The notes under the pieces: generated by a model
What the model saw: only the letters and a program-made list of their open reading frames with translations
Database searches by the model: none
Told to the model about the DNA's origin: nothing
Program-made: the position numbers and the translations under genes
Shown: positions 1-12,000 of the stretch, in pieces
Layout of the letters: each line of letters opens with the position of its first letter
Numbering within the stretch: the first letter of the stretch is position 1
Assembly (NCBI RefSeq): GCF_020171115.1
Contig: NC_058096.1
Location: forward strand, 213,256,001-213,320,000
Direction: 5' to 3'
DNA from: Neogale vison
Lineage: Eukaryota; Chordata; Mammalia; Carnivora; Mustelidae
Length of the DNA: 64,000 bases

Positions 1-30
1 GATGCTGTGTTGTTAAGAATCTGGTGGGTT

Positions 31-210
31 GGGGCGCCTGGGTGGCTCAGGGTTGAAGCCTCTGCCTTCTGCTCAGGTCATGATCCCAGGGTCCTGGGAT
101 CGAGCCCCGCATCGGACGCTCTGCTCAGCAGGGAGCCTGCTTCCTCCTCTCTCTCTGCCCACTTGTGATCTCTGTCTGTCAAATAAATAAATAAAATCTA
201 AAAAAAAAAA
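31..210 (+). repeat. Can-SINE
   Basis: Full-length tRNA-Lys-derived SINE with poly-A tail, flanked by perfect 13-bp target duplications AATCTGGTGGGTT (18-30 and 211-223). Confidence -1.
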
Positions 211-583
211 AATCTGGTGGGTTCCCATGGTGTCCCTTAAACAGTACAGTTGGGGGCAGTGAATGAAGGTGCTATAGACAAATTATACAGGCCGACCCGC
301 AAAGTGTTGTTCAGGCAAGTTTTATTATTTAGCACCCTTTGCTTCAGCAGAAATCAGGACCAGAGGCTTTCGCTCTGATGTCCTGGTTCCCACGATGCTG
401 ATACTTTACACCTATAAGGAGCTGTCCTGCTCACCAGGGCTCCACGTGCCCTCACTCACCATCACAATACATCTGAGCCTTCCCTCAAATGCTCCCATTT
501 CACACCTGGAGAAACCGAGGCTCAGGGAGTGCAATGGTTTCTTCAACCATTCATTCATTCATTCATTCAGAAAACCATTTCCC

Positions 584-784
584 GGGACGCCTGGGTGGCT
601 CAGTTGGTTGGACGACTGCCTTCGGCTCAGGGCGTGATCCTGGAGTCCCGGGATCGAGTCCCACATCAGGCTCCCAGCTCCATGGGCAGTCTGCTTCGCT
701 CTCTGACCTTCTCCTCGCTCATGCTCTCTCTCACTGTCTCTCTCTCTCAAATAAATAAATAAAATCTTTAAAAAAAAAAAAAAA
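584..784 (+). repeat. Can-SINE, distinct 'GGACGACTGCC' subfamily
   Basis: Head reads GGGACGCCTGGGTGGCTCAG, then TTGGTTGGACGACTGCC. Perfect 14-bp duplications GAAAACCATTTCCC flank it (570-583, 785-798). Nearly identical to the copy at 28282. Confidence -1.
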
Positions 785-798
785 GAAAACCATTTCCC

Positions 799-1799
799 AA
801 GCTCCACCTGTGCCCAATGCTGTCCTTCATCTGAATGAGCCCCTGAGGGCAGCAGTCCCTGCCCTCTCCTAGCTCATACCCTCCTGGAGAAGTCAGACAA
901 TGAACAGGTAAGCCACATAAACACAAGAAAAAACCAGCACAATAATGGAGATACTATAGGGTGACGGGAGAGAAGGTGACTGGGGGCTGTAGAGATCGGT
1001 AGGTGAACAAAAACGACATTTACATGGAAGCCTGAATGGCAGGAAGGACACGGTTGTGTATTTGGAGGAAGAGCATCTCCAACAGGGGCACAAGGAGACT
1101 AGAGCCCCAAGGCGGGAACTAGCAGAAGGCAGACACGTGTAACTGGAGGCTGACCACCCAGGCCAGACAGGAAAGGTGAGACTGGAAAACTGATCTTAGG
1201 GGAACCTTTGGAGGGCTTTGAGTAGGGGAGTGACTAGGGTCTGTTTTTTTTTTTTTTTTTAAAGATTTTATTTATTTATTTATTTGACAGAGAGAGATCA
1301 CAAGTAGGCAGAGAGGCAGGCAGAGAGAGAGAGGAAGCAGGCCCCCTGCTGAGCAGAGAGCCCGATGCGGGACTCGATCCCAGGACCCTGAGATCATGAC
1401 CTGAGCCGAAGGCAGTGGCTTAACCCACTGAGCCACCCAGGCGCCCCTAGGGTCCGTTTTTTAAAAGTCACTGTGGCTACTCGGTGAAGGGATTGTGAAA
1501 GAAGGTATGGAAGCAGGGAGGCCAGCTAGGAGCCCATTTAGTGGGCTAGAGAAATCTAGTGCTGGTTGGGTTCGGTGGGTTCAGGGTGTCTTGGAGGCAG
1601 AGTTCTTGGTCCTTTCCGATTATGAGCCTTGGAACATGACAAAAAAGAGGATTCAGGACTGAGTCCTGAGTTTCTAGCTTAATTGGATGCACGTGGAGCT
1701 TTAACTGAGCCAGAGAAGCGGGTTGGGGAGAAGACTCAGGTCCATGTGTTGGCCATGTCTTGTCTGTAATACATATATTTCCCAATAAGAGTGCTGGCA
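799..1799. other. Intergenic DNA, nothing recognised apart from the SINE at 1244
   Basis: No coding exon, RNA gene or clear repeat seen on either side of the SINE. Short open frames here show no family resemblance. Confidence -1.
1244..1446 (-). repeat. Can-SINE
   Basis: Poly-T, then the inverse SINE ending GCCACCCAGGCGCC. Flanked by CTAGGGTC (1234-1241, 1447-1454). Confidence -1.
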
Positions 1800-2425
1800 A
1801 GCATGTGGGAAATTGCAACTTTGATTTACTGTTGCTGGTGGGACCATAAAATGGCACAGTCGCTTTGAACAACAGTCTGGCAGGTCCTCAAAATATTAAA
1901 CAGTTACCATATGACCTGGTATTTCCACGCCTTGGTTTATACCAGAAAGAATTAAAAACATACGTCCACACAAAGACTTGTATATGAATGTTCTCAGCAG
2001 CCTTACTCACAATAGACAAACAGTGTAAATGACTTAATGTCCACCACTGGATAAATGGTCAACAAAACACGGCCCATCCATTCAAAGGGATATTATTTGG
2101 CCATAAAAAGGGACAAACCTGGATGAATCTTAAAAATAAGACATTGAGTGGAAGAAGCCAGACACCAAAGACCACATGTTGTATGATCTCATTGACATGA
2201 AATGTCAGGAATAGACAAATCTAGAGACAGAAAGCCAGTTAGTGGCTGCCAGGGTCTGGGGGAGAGACTTTAATGGGTCTGAAGTTTCCTCTTGGGAGAA
2301 TGAAAATGTTCTGGAACCAGACAGAGGCGACAGTTGCCCAACTTTGCGATCACTAAATGCCACCAAATTGTACGATTTACAAGCGTGGATTATTTGGCAT
2401 GTGAATGACACCTTAATTAAAAACA
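1800..2425 (+). repeat. Old L1 3' end
   Basis: Matches the familiar end of an old mammalian L1: ORF2 tail-like DNA (GGACAAACCTGGATGAATCT) followed by 3'UTR-type sequence (AATGTTCTGGAACCAGACAG). The same family recurs at 14040, 19880, 51334 and 60225. Confidence -1.
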
Positions 2426-2966
2426 GATCAGCTGGAGTTGGCCAGGCATGCAGCATAGGAACAATGGTTCAGGGACAAGGGACAGCAGGAGTAAAGGCAT
2501 GGAGCAAGACACAGACTGGAAACAACCAATCACCATGGAAGGAAAAGAGCCTTCAGGATGGCAGCACCCAGGAGACTGGACTCTTCCCCAGAGCGAGGGA
2601 AACCCTTGAAAGGTTAGAGGCAAGGTTCTAGCCTGCAGCCACCTCTCCTTGGAAGCCTCTCATGTCCTCAACTCTCCCTCCTCCCCATGCCCTCTCCAGC
2701 ACGCTTCTCCCTCCCTCCCTTCGTCCCTCACACGCCGCTTAAGCCCTGACACTCCTGGCCCACGTATTGATGCCAGGCTGGGGCGAGTTTCTCTTCCCAC
2801 ATCACAGGGACAAACATCCTCTCTGTACACATCCTTCCCGAGCACCTTCTGATTCTGGCTTTCCTCCCGACCTAATGATGGTCCCTGGGGGCAAGTCACA
2901 GAACTTCTTGTTCCAAAACAACAACAACAACAACAACAACCACCAAAACAACAACAAAAAAGCTTT
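2426..2966. other. Intergenic, with (AAC)n microsatellite at 2919-2958
   Basis: Unremarkable sequence, then a short CAA/AAC-rich run just before the next SINE. No gene seen. Confidence -1.
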
Positions 2967-2967
2967 T

Positions 2968-3180
2968 GGGGCGCCTGAATGGCACAATTGGTTAAGCATC
3001 CGACTCTTGGTTTTGGCTCAGGTCATGATCTCAGGGTTCTGGGATCGAGCCCCACATCTGGCTCCACCCATGCTCAGCATGGAGTCTGCTTAAGATTCTC
3101 TCTCTCCCCCTCCCTCTGCCCCTCCCACTCCTGCTATCTCTCTCTCTCTTTAAAATAAAATCTTAAAAAAAAAATAAAAA
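2968..3180 (+). repeat. Can-SINE, diverged
   Basis: Head GGCGCCTGAATGGCACAATT, older-looking than neighbours, with a short impure A-rich tail. Confidence -1.
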
Positions 3181-3437
3181 ATACAAAGCTCTCAAGCCAG
3201 CCAAAGGCAAGGATCTTAAAAGCATCTTGCTAAGTCAAAGAAACTGGTTTGAAAAAGCTGTACCTCGTGGGATTCCAAGTGCATGACCCAGAAAAAGCAA
3301 AGCTATGGATACCATAAAAGATCGACGGTGGCCAGGGATTGGGATAGGAAGGATGAAGAGATGGGAACACAGGGGATTTTTAAGGCAGAGGAATGATGAC
3401 ACCATCACAATGGACGCAGGTCAAAACCCAAGGAAGG

Positions 3438-3635
3438 GGGCGCCTGGGTGGCTCAGTGTGTTAAGCCGCTGCCTTCGGCTCAGGTCATGATCTCAGGGTC
3501 CTGGGATCGAGTCCCGCATCGGGCTCTCTGCTGAGCGGAGAGCCTGCTTCCTCCTCTCTCTCTCTGCCTGCCTCTCTGCCTACTTGTGATCTCTCTCTGT
3601 CAAATAAATAAATAAAATCTTTTAAAAAAAAAAAA
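3438..3635 (+). repeat. Can-SINE
   Basis: Full-length copy with flanking duplication AAACCCAAGGAAGG on both sides. Confidence -1.
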
Positions 3636-3639
3636 AAAC

Positions 3640-4704
3640 CCAAGGAAGGTACAATACAGAGCGAACGCTGATGGAAGCCGTGGACTTCAGGTAATAACAT
3701 TGCGAGAGCACAGTTGTAACAAACACAGGTTGGTAATGCAGGACATAAATAGTAAGGGAAACAGTGGTGCGGGGTCGAGTGTATGGGAAGTCTGTGCTTT
3801 CTGCTCATTTTTTTATGAACCTGAAATTGCTCTAATACTTAAAGTCTGTTATTAATTAAAAAGACAAACACAGAGCCTGCTGCCGAGAGTCACCAGGATT
3901 ATTTCCCTGCCAGCTCAGAGAGAGCCTCTTACCCTGATGAGAGTCACAGGCTTTGGAATGGGAAAGGTCCCGCTGGTCCGCTTTCTCACCAGGAGCTGCC
4001 TTCGTGCCTGTTTTCTTATCTGTATAAGGGGGACCATGGCAGTTGCGAGGTCTGATGGGATGTCATATGGGATGCACTTGCCTTATCAGCATACTGGGGA
4101 CACTCCATCCCCAGTCAACTAGGGCTTCATCCATCCCCCACCCCAATCCATTCTCAGGGCTGCCCCCTCCCAGCAAATGCTCAGGCATCACAACCCTTTC
4201 CTCCTCTGTCCCCTGCAGTGGAGACAAGATGAAACAGACATTGTAATACTGAAGGGGGAACAGCAGAAATTAGGATTGAGTGTCTAGACTCTGGAGCTGG
4301 GAGTCCTGGATTGGAAAGCCAGTTCCAAAGGGCCCCTTTGCAGCTCACACCCAGAGCTACGGCCACACTGGGGCACCTGCCAGAACCCACAGGCAGATCA
4401 ACTGTCCCTTCCCTGGGGCTGAAGCTGGTGCAGGACTCCGTGAGGCCCCAGAGGTTGCCGGGAGGTAGGGAGGATGCTAACCACCCCTCTGCACCCCCAA
4501 GCCCCCCATCTCCCACCCTTCCTCACTCCCCCACCTCCCCTCCCCTCACCCCCACCCCCATATGCAGCCAGTCCCCAGACCCCAGAGGCCGGGGGGGGGG
4601 GCAGCAAGAAATGACCGTGAGTTCCCCAGCAAAAAGTCCTGCCATCTGAAACTCAGAAAGGGTTCCGCGCCACATGGAGACGGACAGTAAATAACCGGGA
4701 TTCC
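3640..4704. other. Intergenic DNA downstream of SLC27A1
   Basis: A MIR-like fossil (plus) spans about 3930-4110, with the typical 'TTCTTATCTGTATAAGGGG' core. A C-rich run lies at 4480-4600. No exon recognised. Confidence -1.
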
Positions 4705-5930
4705 GGCACCAGACACTCTGCAGGTTTATTTCTTGAATTCAACCAGGAAACAAAACCTTGGTGGTGCTTGGAAAGGCCCACATGCAACAGCGCTAGTCCC
4801 AGTGTTTGTGGGGCTGGATGCTGCTGCGGGAGGAGAGCAGGATGGACAGTCTGGGTGGCCAGTCCCAACCATGGGAGTCCAGGATGAGCCACCAACAAGG
4901 CCAACGGGGACATCCGAGCCATCCTGGCTGTGTCGTCCAGGATGTCACCACCAACACTGGGTCACCATCACCAACGAGGCCAGTGGGGATATTCAACAGG
5001 CTGGAAACCCCAAGGCCCAAAAGTCCATCTCAGACACCACCCCCCAGGCACGAGCCCTCCCCTGACACCCCTGCTGCCACTCCTATGGGTCCCAGCAGTA
5101 GCCGTGCCAAATGGGGACACCGAGAGGCCTCTGCCGGGGTGGGCATCTGAACGGTGAGCCGAACAGCCACCCAATGCAATCTTCAAGGGCCCCTCTAACA
5201 GGAGCTCCGTGGAGACGCCTAAAAGGAGACATGTGGGCAGGGGCAATGTCCAAGGGGTAAGAGTTGATTCTGGAACCTTCCGGGCATCAGGAAGGGCAGA
5301 CAGTGTATGGGAGACCCAGCAAAGATGGTCAAGTGCAAAGGGCAACTGGCCCAGCCTGGGAGATCTCTAGCTAGCCTGGAGGTCCCTTAACAATGCCCCA
5401 CTACATCCAGGTGAGTGGGGTGGACCACCTGTGGCTCCTCTGCTCGGGGGGGGGCGTGGGGGAGGATGGAGGGTCTGCCTGGCACTCAGAGAGGGCGAGG
5501 ATGCCCTGGAGTCCGGCAGCCTGGGGAGGCCTGGACAGAGGCTCCTTAAGGCACAGCTGAGAGGGAGGCCAGGAGGCTCCACTCTGGGTCCAGGATCCAG
5601 CAAGATGCCCCTCGAGGGCAACGAGACCCTGCACGCCTATAGATCCCAGGAGAGAGCAGGGGAGGAGAGAGGGAAGAGGTGAGGGCAGATGAACAGAAGC
5701 AGGGAGAAGACACACACACACATAAACACAGAAGCCAGAATTCAGGCAGGAGAGAGCCTAGAAGAGAAAAAAGGAGAGCCGTGGGCTCCTGCTGGGATCC
5801 AGCTGCTCGGCACTAGGATGGCCCCACCTGGAGCATCTGGACCAGCCCCTCCCCAGGCAGGGCTGTCCGGCTCAAGCTTGCCTCACCGGCAGGGTCCAGC
5901 CGGCAGCCTCTAGCAAGCAGAGGAGGAGCA
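4705..5930 (-). other. SLC27A1: SLC27A1 3'UTR (inferred)
   Basis: About 1.2 kb between the stop codon and the first good poly-A signal on the minus strand. It has no SINE, unlike the DNA beyond it, which fits selection against insertions in a UTR. No coding potential was recognised. The end is inferred from the AATAAA at 4730-4725; RNA data would be needed to fix it. Confidence -1.
4725..4730 (-). terminator. Poly-A signal AATAAA for SLC27A1
   Basis: TTTATT on the plus strand gives AATAAA on the minus strand. It is followed within 30 bases by GU-rich sequence (GTGTCTGGTG). It is the first canonical signal found downstream of the stop codon and is not part of a SINE. Confidence -1.
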
Positions 5931-6088
5931 TCAGAGGGCAAAGGCACCCGAGCAGATGCGGGTGTAGACACCCTGGTCCAGCGGCAGGTAGTGGCCCTGC
6001 TTCAGGTCCAGGAAGAAGAGCCTGTCCGAGGTCTGGCGTGGGTCGAAGCCCTCGTGCTGCAGTCGAGTCTTCTGGATCTTGAAGGTGC
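5931..6088 (-). CDS. SLC27A1: SLC27A1 exon 12, C-terminus and stop (aa 595-646)
   Basis: Encodes [20 protein letters not shown], then [20 protein letters not shown] and [12 protein letters not shown] before the stop at 5931-5933. Acceptor CCCCCACAG. The 3'UTR continues to about 4705. Confidence -1.
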
Positions 6089-9000
6089 CTGTGGGGGTGG
6101 GCATAGGGTTTCTCAGCTGTTGGGGGGAAGGTTCTGGGATCCCCAAACTCACCATCCTGTCCTACACTTCCAGGCTTCTGCATAAGCCATCCCCTAGCGC
6201 TGGAAACATGCTTCCCCATTTTGCTGGCCTGATTCCCCCTTGTCCTTCAGATCCTGACTTCATACCCCCTCCTCCAGGGAGACCTCCCTGCCCACTACCC
6301 CATCACAATCCCAAACACTGTGGATTCCCTGCCTGGGCACGGGTCCACTTCCCATGAGGCCAAGGAAGGGCTGAATCTGCCACAAAGTAGGTCGGAGGTC
6401 AGCAACCCAGAGCTGAGGGCCAAATGCAGCTCATCATCTGTTTTGTAAAGAGTTTTTACTGGCACAAAGTGACACCCACTCATTTACACACCATCCAATG
6501 CAGCTTTTGCACAACAGAGGCAGAGGTAAGTTGCTGGGACAGAGACTGCATGGCCCAAAAAGATCTGAGAATATTTACCATCTGGTCCTTTAAGAAACAG
6601 TTTGCACTCCCTGCGGTGGACAATTAAAGAAAAGTTTCATGAAAATTAAGGCTCAGGGATAGGGTGAGTAGGAAAAAACTGAGGCAGGAGACCTGTGTGC
6701 ATTGGAGTTGAGAAGGTTTCTCGTTTTAAACAGAACTTCAAAAACACAACCCATAAGATTAAAAAAGAAAAAAAAAGGTAAGTTTGTATCAAAATGAAGG
6801 GCTTTTCAACAAAGGCCCCCTTAACAAGATTGACAGTTAAGACTCCCAAGAGAAGACTCCTGATGTCCGAAACCGCTAAGGAATTAACAATGGGACTATT
6901 AGGAGAAACTTCTGGTCAAGAAGAAAAAGAGAGCAAGGCTATAAAAGATGGACAAAAATTACAAACAGGTGACTTATAGGAGCTGGAACCTCTTAGTTCT
7001 GCGAACTTCCGAGGTACTAATACGATTTGCTCAAATTTCCTTTCATCAGAAAAATACAGGAAATGGAAGAAATGCACCAAACACTGCAGAATGCCTAGGG
7101 GGGCTGGGATCGAGGAATGGGAATAAATAATGATGCAGAGAAAACAAGGTAAGGCCCCTACATGAGCCCATGGTGCCCGCTGGCCATGGACCATTGCAAT
7201 CAGACCTGGCGGGGGCGCCTAAAATGGGACAAATAAGCAAATGGTTGCTGAATCAACAGACAGATGGACAGACAGACACAGGAGGCCGCACCTGTGGTGT
7301 CCACTTGGGGCAGAAGGCGTAGAAAGATGGGCCGGGCATAGGGCGCCAGAACCTTCTGCAGCTCTTGGTACAGTGCATTGGGGCTCAGCTGGCCGTGGGG
7401 GTCCGCGATGGCTGCCATGCCTGCTTTTCCCTCCACTCCTGGAGACAGAGGTTTTGCTAAGAACACCCCACCTTTTGTCCCATCGCAGGACTGGATGCAC
7501 CCTTGGAGGCCCCTGGCCTCTGATGTCCAATCCCTGCCATCTGAGATAACATTTGCTGGAACAGTCACTGTGTTACTGAGCTCCTGCAGCACTCTCTGTA
7601 ACAGTAAGACAGTAGCTTTCCTGATCCCATTTTCTGGATAAGGAAACCAAGGCTGATTATCATCCATGAGGGGTGACTCCAGATCCAGGGCCCCTATCCC
7701 GGCTGCCATGTGCAGTTACCCAGGTTGAGCACTGCCCAAGGGCACCTGTGCCTTCAAGCTCATGCAGGTTTGGCTCCTCCGGGGCTGCCATACCCTAGGA
7801 CCAGCCCCAGAACCCCAGCTTGCCTGGCACAGCCACCCCGTACACAGCCACGTCTGTCTGGCCCAGAAGGCGACTCAGCACACTCTCCACCTCTGTAGTG
7901 GAAACATTCTCCCCACGCCACCGGAAGGTGTCCCCGCCGCGGTCCCGGAAGTACATGTAGCCCAGCTCATCCATCACCAGCACGTCACCTGGCAGAGGGG
8001 AGAAGGAGAGGTGAGATGGTGGCTCACCATCTCCATAGCCAGCACCCCACCCCCGGGGTCTTCCCACCTGAGAGGTAGGCACTGTCGCCCTTGCGGAAGA
8101 CACTGTGTGCAATCTTCTTGCTGGTGGCACTCTCGCTGATGTAGCCATCGAAGCGACGCAGTGGGTCCTGCTGGTTGATCTGGCCCACAAGGAGGCCGGG
8201 CTCCCCTGGGAAGGAGGCCACCCTCAGACTGTGCTGGGTGGGCAGGGGGTGGGGGCCCCAGTTCCCCAGGGGACTGGACAGGGCCTGGCTCACCAGCCTG
8301 ACATGGGATACAGAGGCCCTGGGCATCCCGCAGTAGTTCCATGGTGTCCTCATTGACCTTCACCAGCCGGATGGGGTACACATTGGGTAAGATACGGCTA
8401 TTAAAGCCACAGGAGCCAACCTGGGACAGAGCGATCTGAGTTGGTGAGAAGCCCCAGGGGATGGAGGGGACACAGCGTCCTCCCCACGGACACCTTGCCT
8501 TTCCTGCCCCAGGGGCTGGAATGAACGCCCCTGCGCTGCCTGAACTCTGTGACCTTGGGTGATCTGAAAAAGGGGGTCTTAAGGGCAGTGCCTCCTTCCT
8601 GGGACTCAGGCTCCCTCTTCCCCCCCTTCCCAGCTGCCTTTGCAACCATGTGAGGAAACCCGCTGACTGGTCACCACTTCCAGGTCCATAAAACCCTCTG
8701 TGCTGGCAGGAAGGAAATGTCTAGAAGGACCCTGAAGCCCACTGCCCACCTGGCTCAATCCAATGAATAGAAATGCCTGTTTCTACACTGTTGGGCATAT
8801 TTGTTACAGCAGCAAGTTCCATGAGCATGGCCAGGGTATCTTCCCGGCTGTCTATTTAACAGATATGCATGGGGCTGGGGCAGGGGGAGGGGAGGCTGGC
8901 TCTCAGGTACTGGGGCCCCAACAGAGAGACAGACAAAAAAGGAATCCTTGCCCCCAGACGCTTGCTTTATCATGATTCTCCTGATCTATGCGTGGCTTAG

Positions 9001-12000
9001 TAGGGCTGCATAAGAGGAGGGTCCCGCTCGGACAGAATGGAGACAGTGATTGCTAACCCTCAAACCATCTGCAGAGAGCCTGCTCCCTGGGGGTGCTGTG
9101 CTGAGCTCACGGTCTGCTGGGGATCCGACAAACCCAGGGAGCTATCATCCCCATTTACAGATGATGAAACCAAAGCCCAAGGAGTCTGAGTGGCTTCCCC
9201 GGTAGAAGGAGATGGGCACGCCAACCCCGGGCCAGGACCCCCAGGTCCCTGCTCACCCGATACCCCCACAGGTGGGGCCTGAGGCTCATGAAGGCTGAGG
9301 CCTTGGCCCAAGGTATACCGCCTGACAGAGGACTTGAACTCTGGGGGCACAGACCCAGGGCTGTGTGTGGTCCTGCCAGGCCTAGGAGCTCCCCCTTCCC
9401 CCAACCCTGTCAGCCTGGCAGAGCCCTCCCAGGGGTAAGGCTGTCCTACAAGAATCCGGGGGCGGGTGGGGGGGTACTGGGGAGGCCAAGGTGGCAGCGA
9501 TAACCTGCCCACGCCCACCCCCCACCACCCCCATCCCCATCCACCTTGCCATCCATGTTGGCTATACTGCAGTTGCATTCAGTGGCTCCGTAGAACTCGC
9601 CGATCTGGCGCACACCGAAGCGCTCGGTGAACTCCTCCCAGATGTTGGGCCGCAGCCCATTGCCCACCGCCAGGCGCACACGGTGCCGCGCCTCCGCCTC
9701 ACGTACCGGCTGCTTCAGCAGGTAGCGGCAGATCTCCCCGATGTACTGGACCACCTGGGGAGGCGTGGGAAAGCAAGGGGTGGGCCTGAGGAGAGTCACC
9801 ACTCCGACCTGGGTGCTAAAACCAAATCGTCTTCAGGCGCTGTAACACCCACCTCCCCAACCCCGGGCCATTTGTGCCTACCCCTTGCTGGATGGGGGTG
9901 GGGGGCAGGAGGATGCACTCAGCGATTCTCATGCCCCTCCCCGCCCTTCTGCTCCCCACGCTGTCTCCAGGGACCCCCGTGTGTGCCACAGGCAGCGCAA
10001 GACTGAGGGGCGCACCGCTGACACCCCACCAGCCAGCCCTCAGCCTACAGCCCTAGCTCCGCGGGCTCCACTCCCAGTGGGGAGGGGTGCATCTCCCAGA
10101 TACCTCAGGCGCCTTCCAGTCCTCATCTCTGGGTTGACTTTGAATGATTACCACCAACATCCCCAATTTTTACTGAGGGTCACCAACAGTAAGTACCTGG
10201 ACCAAAACTGATAAACAACAGAGCTTGATTTGAAGCTGGGCAGCCTGACTCCGGAGTCTGAATGAAGCAGTTACGAGCTCGGGATTAACCGCCAAGCTGA
10301 ATGTCACAGCTTCCAAGCGCTCACACCTTCCCCTCACACACAGGACCAAGTCCAAATTTCTGCCAGGGGCCAGTTCCCTCTGGCCCCACCGTCCTCACTG
10401 TCTCCTCTCCTTTCATTTCCCACCAACACCCGCTACCACCACAGCTCCTCCTCGGGGCCTTTGCACGCATGCTTTCTTCCCTGGGGCATTCTTCCCTGGG
10501 ATGCATCTGGCTCTCCCGTTTTGGGAGAAAGGTAACCGCTGAGGACAGACTGTCCCTGAACACTGCTTGCTAAATCTCTGATGAGAAAACAAATGTGCTG
10601 AGTACTCTCTCCCGCCAAGCACAGAGTTCATTTAATTCTCCCAACACCCTATGTTGGACATGAAGCCCTGAGATCCACAGAGGGAAAGAGCGTGCCCAAG
10701 ATCTAACCAGGAGGTTAGATCGGAACTCAATGGCGCTAAGTTCTAACCAGTGCCCAAGATCTAACCAGGAGGTTAGATCGGAACCCAATGGCACTACGTT
10801 CTCTCCTTGGGCCCTGAGGTTCAGGTCCCTGCTTTTGCCTGTGGCCCAGCCCACCCCATCTCCAGGGCAGAGCATCAGACAGGGTCTGGCCAATCAGCCC
10901 AGTACAACCTCAGCTACTAAGTGGTTTAAACCTAACCAGAATTAGACCAATAAGAATCAGCCCCAGAACTTCTGATAAACCAAAAAGAAGAGAAAGGCTC
11001 TTTATCTCCGGAGCTGCTGGGAACCTTCCCAGCCCCAGAGAAGCAGGGCTGGGAAGGAAGCTGCCACTAAGGAAGGAGAAAGACAAGAAATGGAGAGGGA
11101 TTGAGGCACTCCTGGATCAGGCTGTGCCTGAAGCTGTCCCCATGTGGAATCTTCAGGTCCATGAGCTAATAAACCCCCTTCTTCAGGAAGCCAGGGTTTA
11201 GGTTAGGCTTTTGGCTCTTGGAGAGGGATTGAGGCACTCCTGGATCAGGCTGTGCCTGAAGCTGTCCCCATGTGGAATCTTCAGGTCCATGAGCTAATAA
11301 ATCCCCTTCTTCAGGAAGCCAGGGTTTAGGTTAGGCTTTTGGCTCCTGTCAAATGATGCAAAGTCCTGCCCTGAGCAGCTCTCAGCTGTTCTCTTCAGGC
11401 CAGGGGAGGGATGCCAGCCATGACTGAGGCAGCTGAGGGGGTAATGACCCCCTCGGGCCCGAGGCTGTGTCCCTGCACTGAGAGCAAACATTTAATCTTT
11501 ACCTCTGGTCTGGACCCTCAGACAGACCCAGTGCTCAAGGGAAGACAACTCAGGTCAGTTCAGAGAGCCATACATCAGTGGGCCTTCGGCAAGACCTCCA
11601 GCCTACAGGGTGACAACTGGATAGAAACTGGGAGCTGGGGAGCCCTCTGGGGGGCTTAGTCAGTTAAGCATCTGCCTTCAGCTCAGGTCATGATCCCTGG
11701 ATCCCGGGATCAAGCCCTGCATTGGGCTCCCTGCTCAGCGGGGGAGTCTGCTTCTGCCTCTCCCTCTGTCCCTCCCCACCACCACCCCCGCTGTGCACTC
11801 TACCTCATAAATAAATAAAACCTTTTTTAAAAAGGGGGGTGGAAAAAAATTTAAAAATAAAATAAAAAGGGGGGTAGGAGGATGGGATAACCAGGTGATG
11901 GGCATTAAGGAGAGCACATGATGGAATGAGCACTGGGTATTACAGGAGACTGATGAATCACTGAATTCTACCTCTGAAGCTAATAAGACAGTATATGTTA

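Larger units (their letters stand above)
7439..9544 (-). other. SLC27A1 introns 10, 9, 8, 7 (non-exonic parts)
   Basis: Intron 10 (385 bp) shows nothing beyond its GC donor. Introns 9 and 8 are under 90 bp. Intron 7 (8421-9544) contains MIR-like sequence at about 9130-9340 and no SINE. Confidence -1.

Noticed and set aside
1..4704. Search for PGLS exons left of SLC27A1
   Set aside because: No 6-phosphogluconolactonase-like coding sequence is visible; expected from synteny to lie beyond the window.
7439..7823. Missing GT donor suggesting an SLC27A1 frameshift or error
   Set aside because: A GC donor in good context restores the exact conserved junction and phase.
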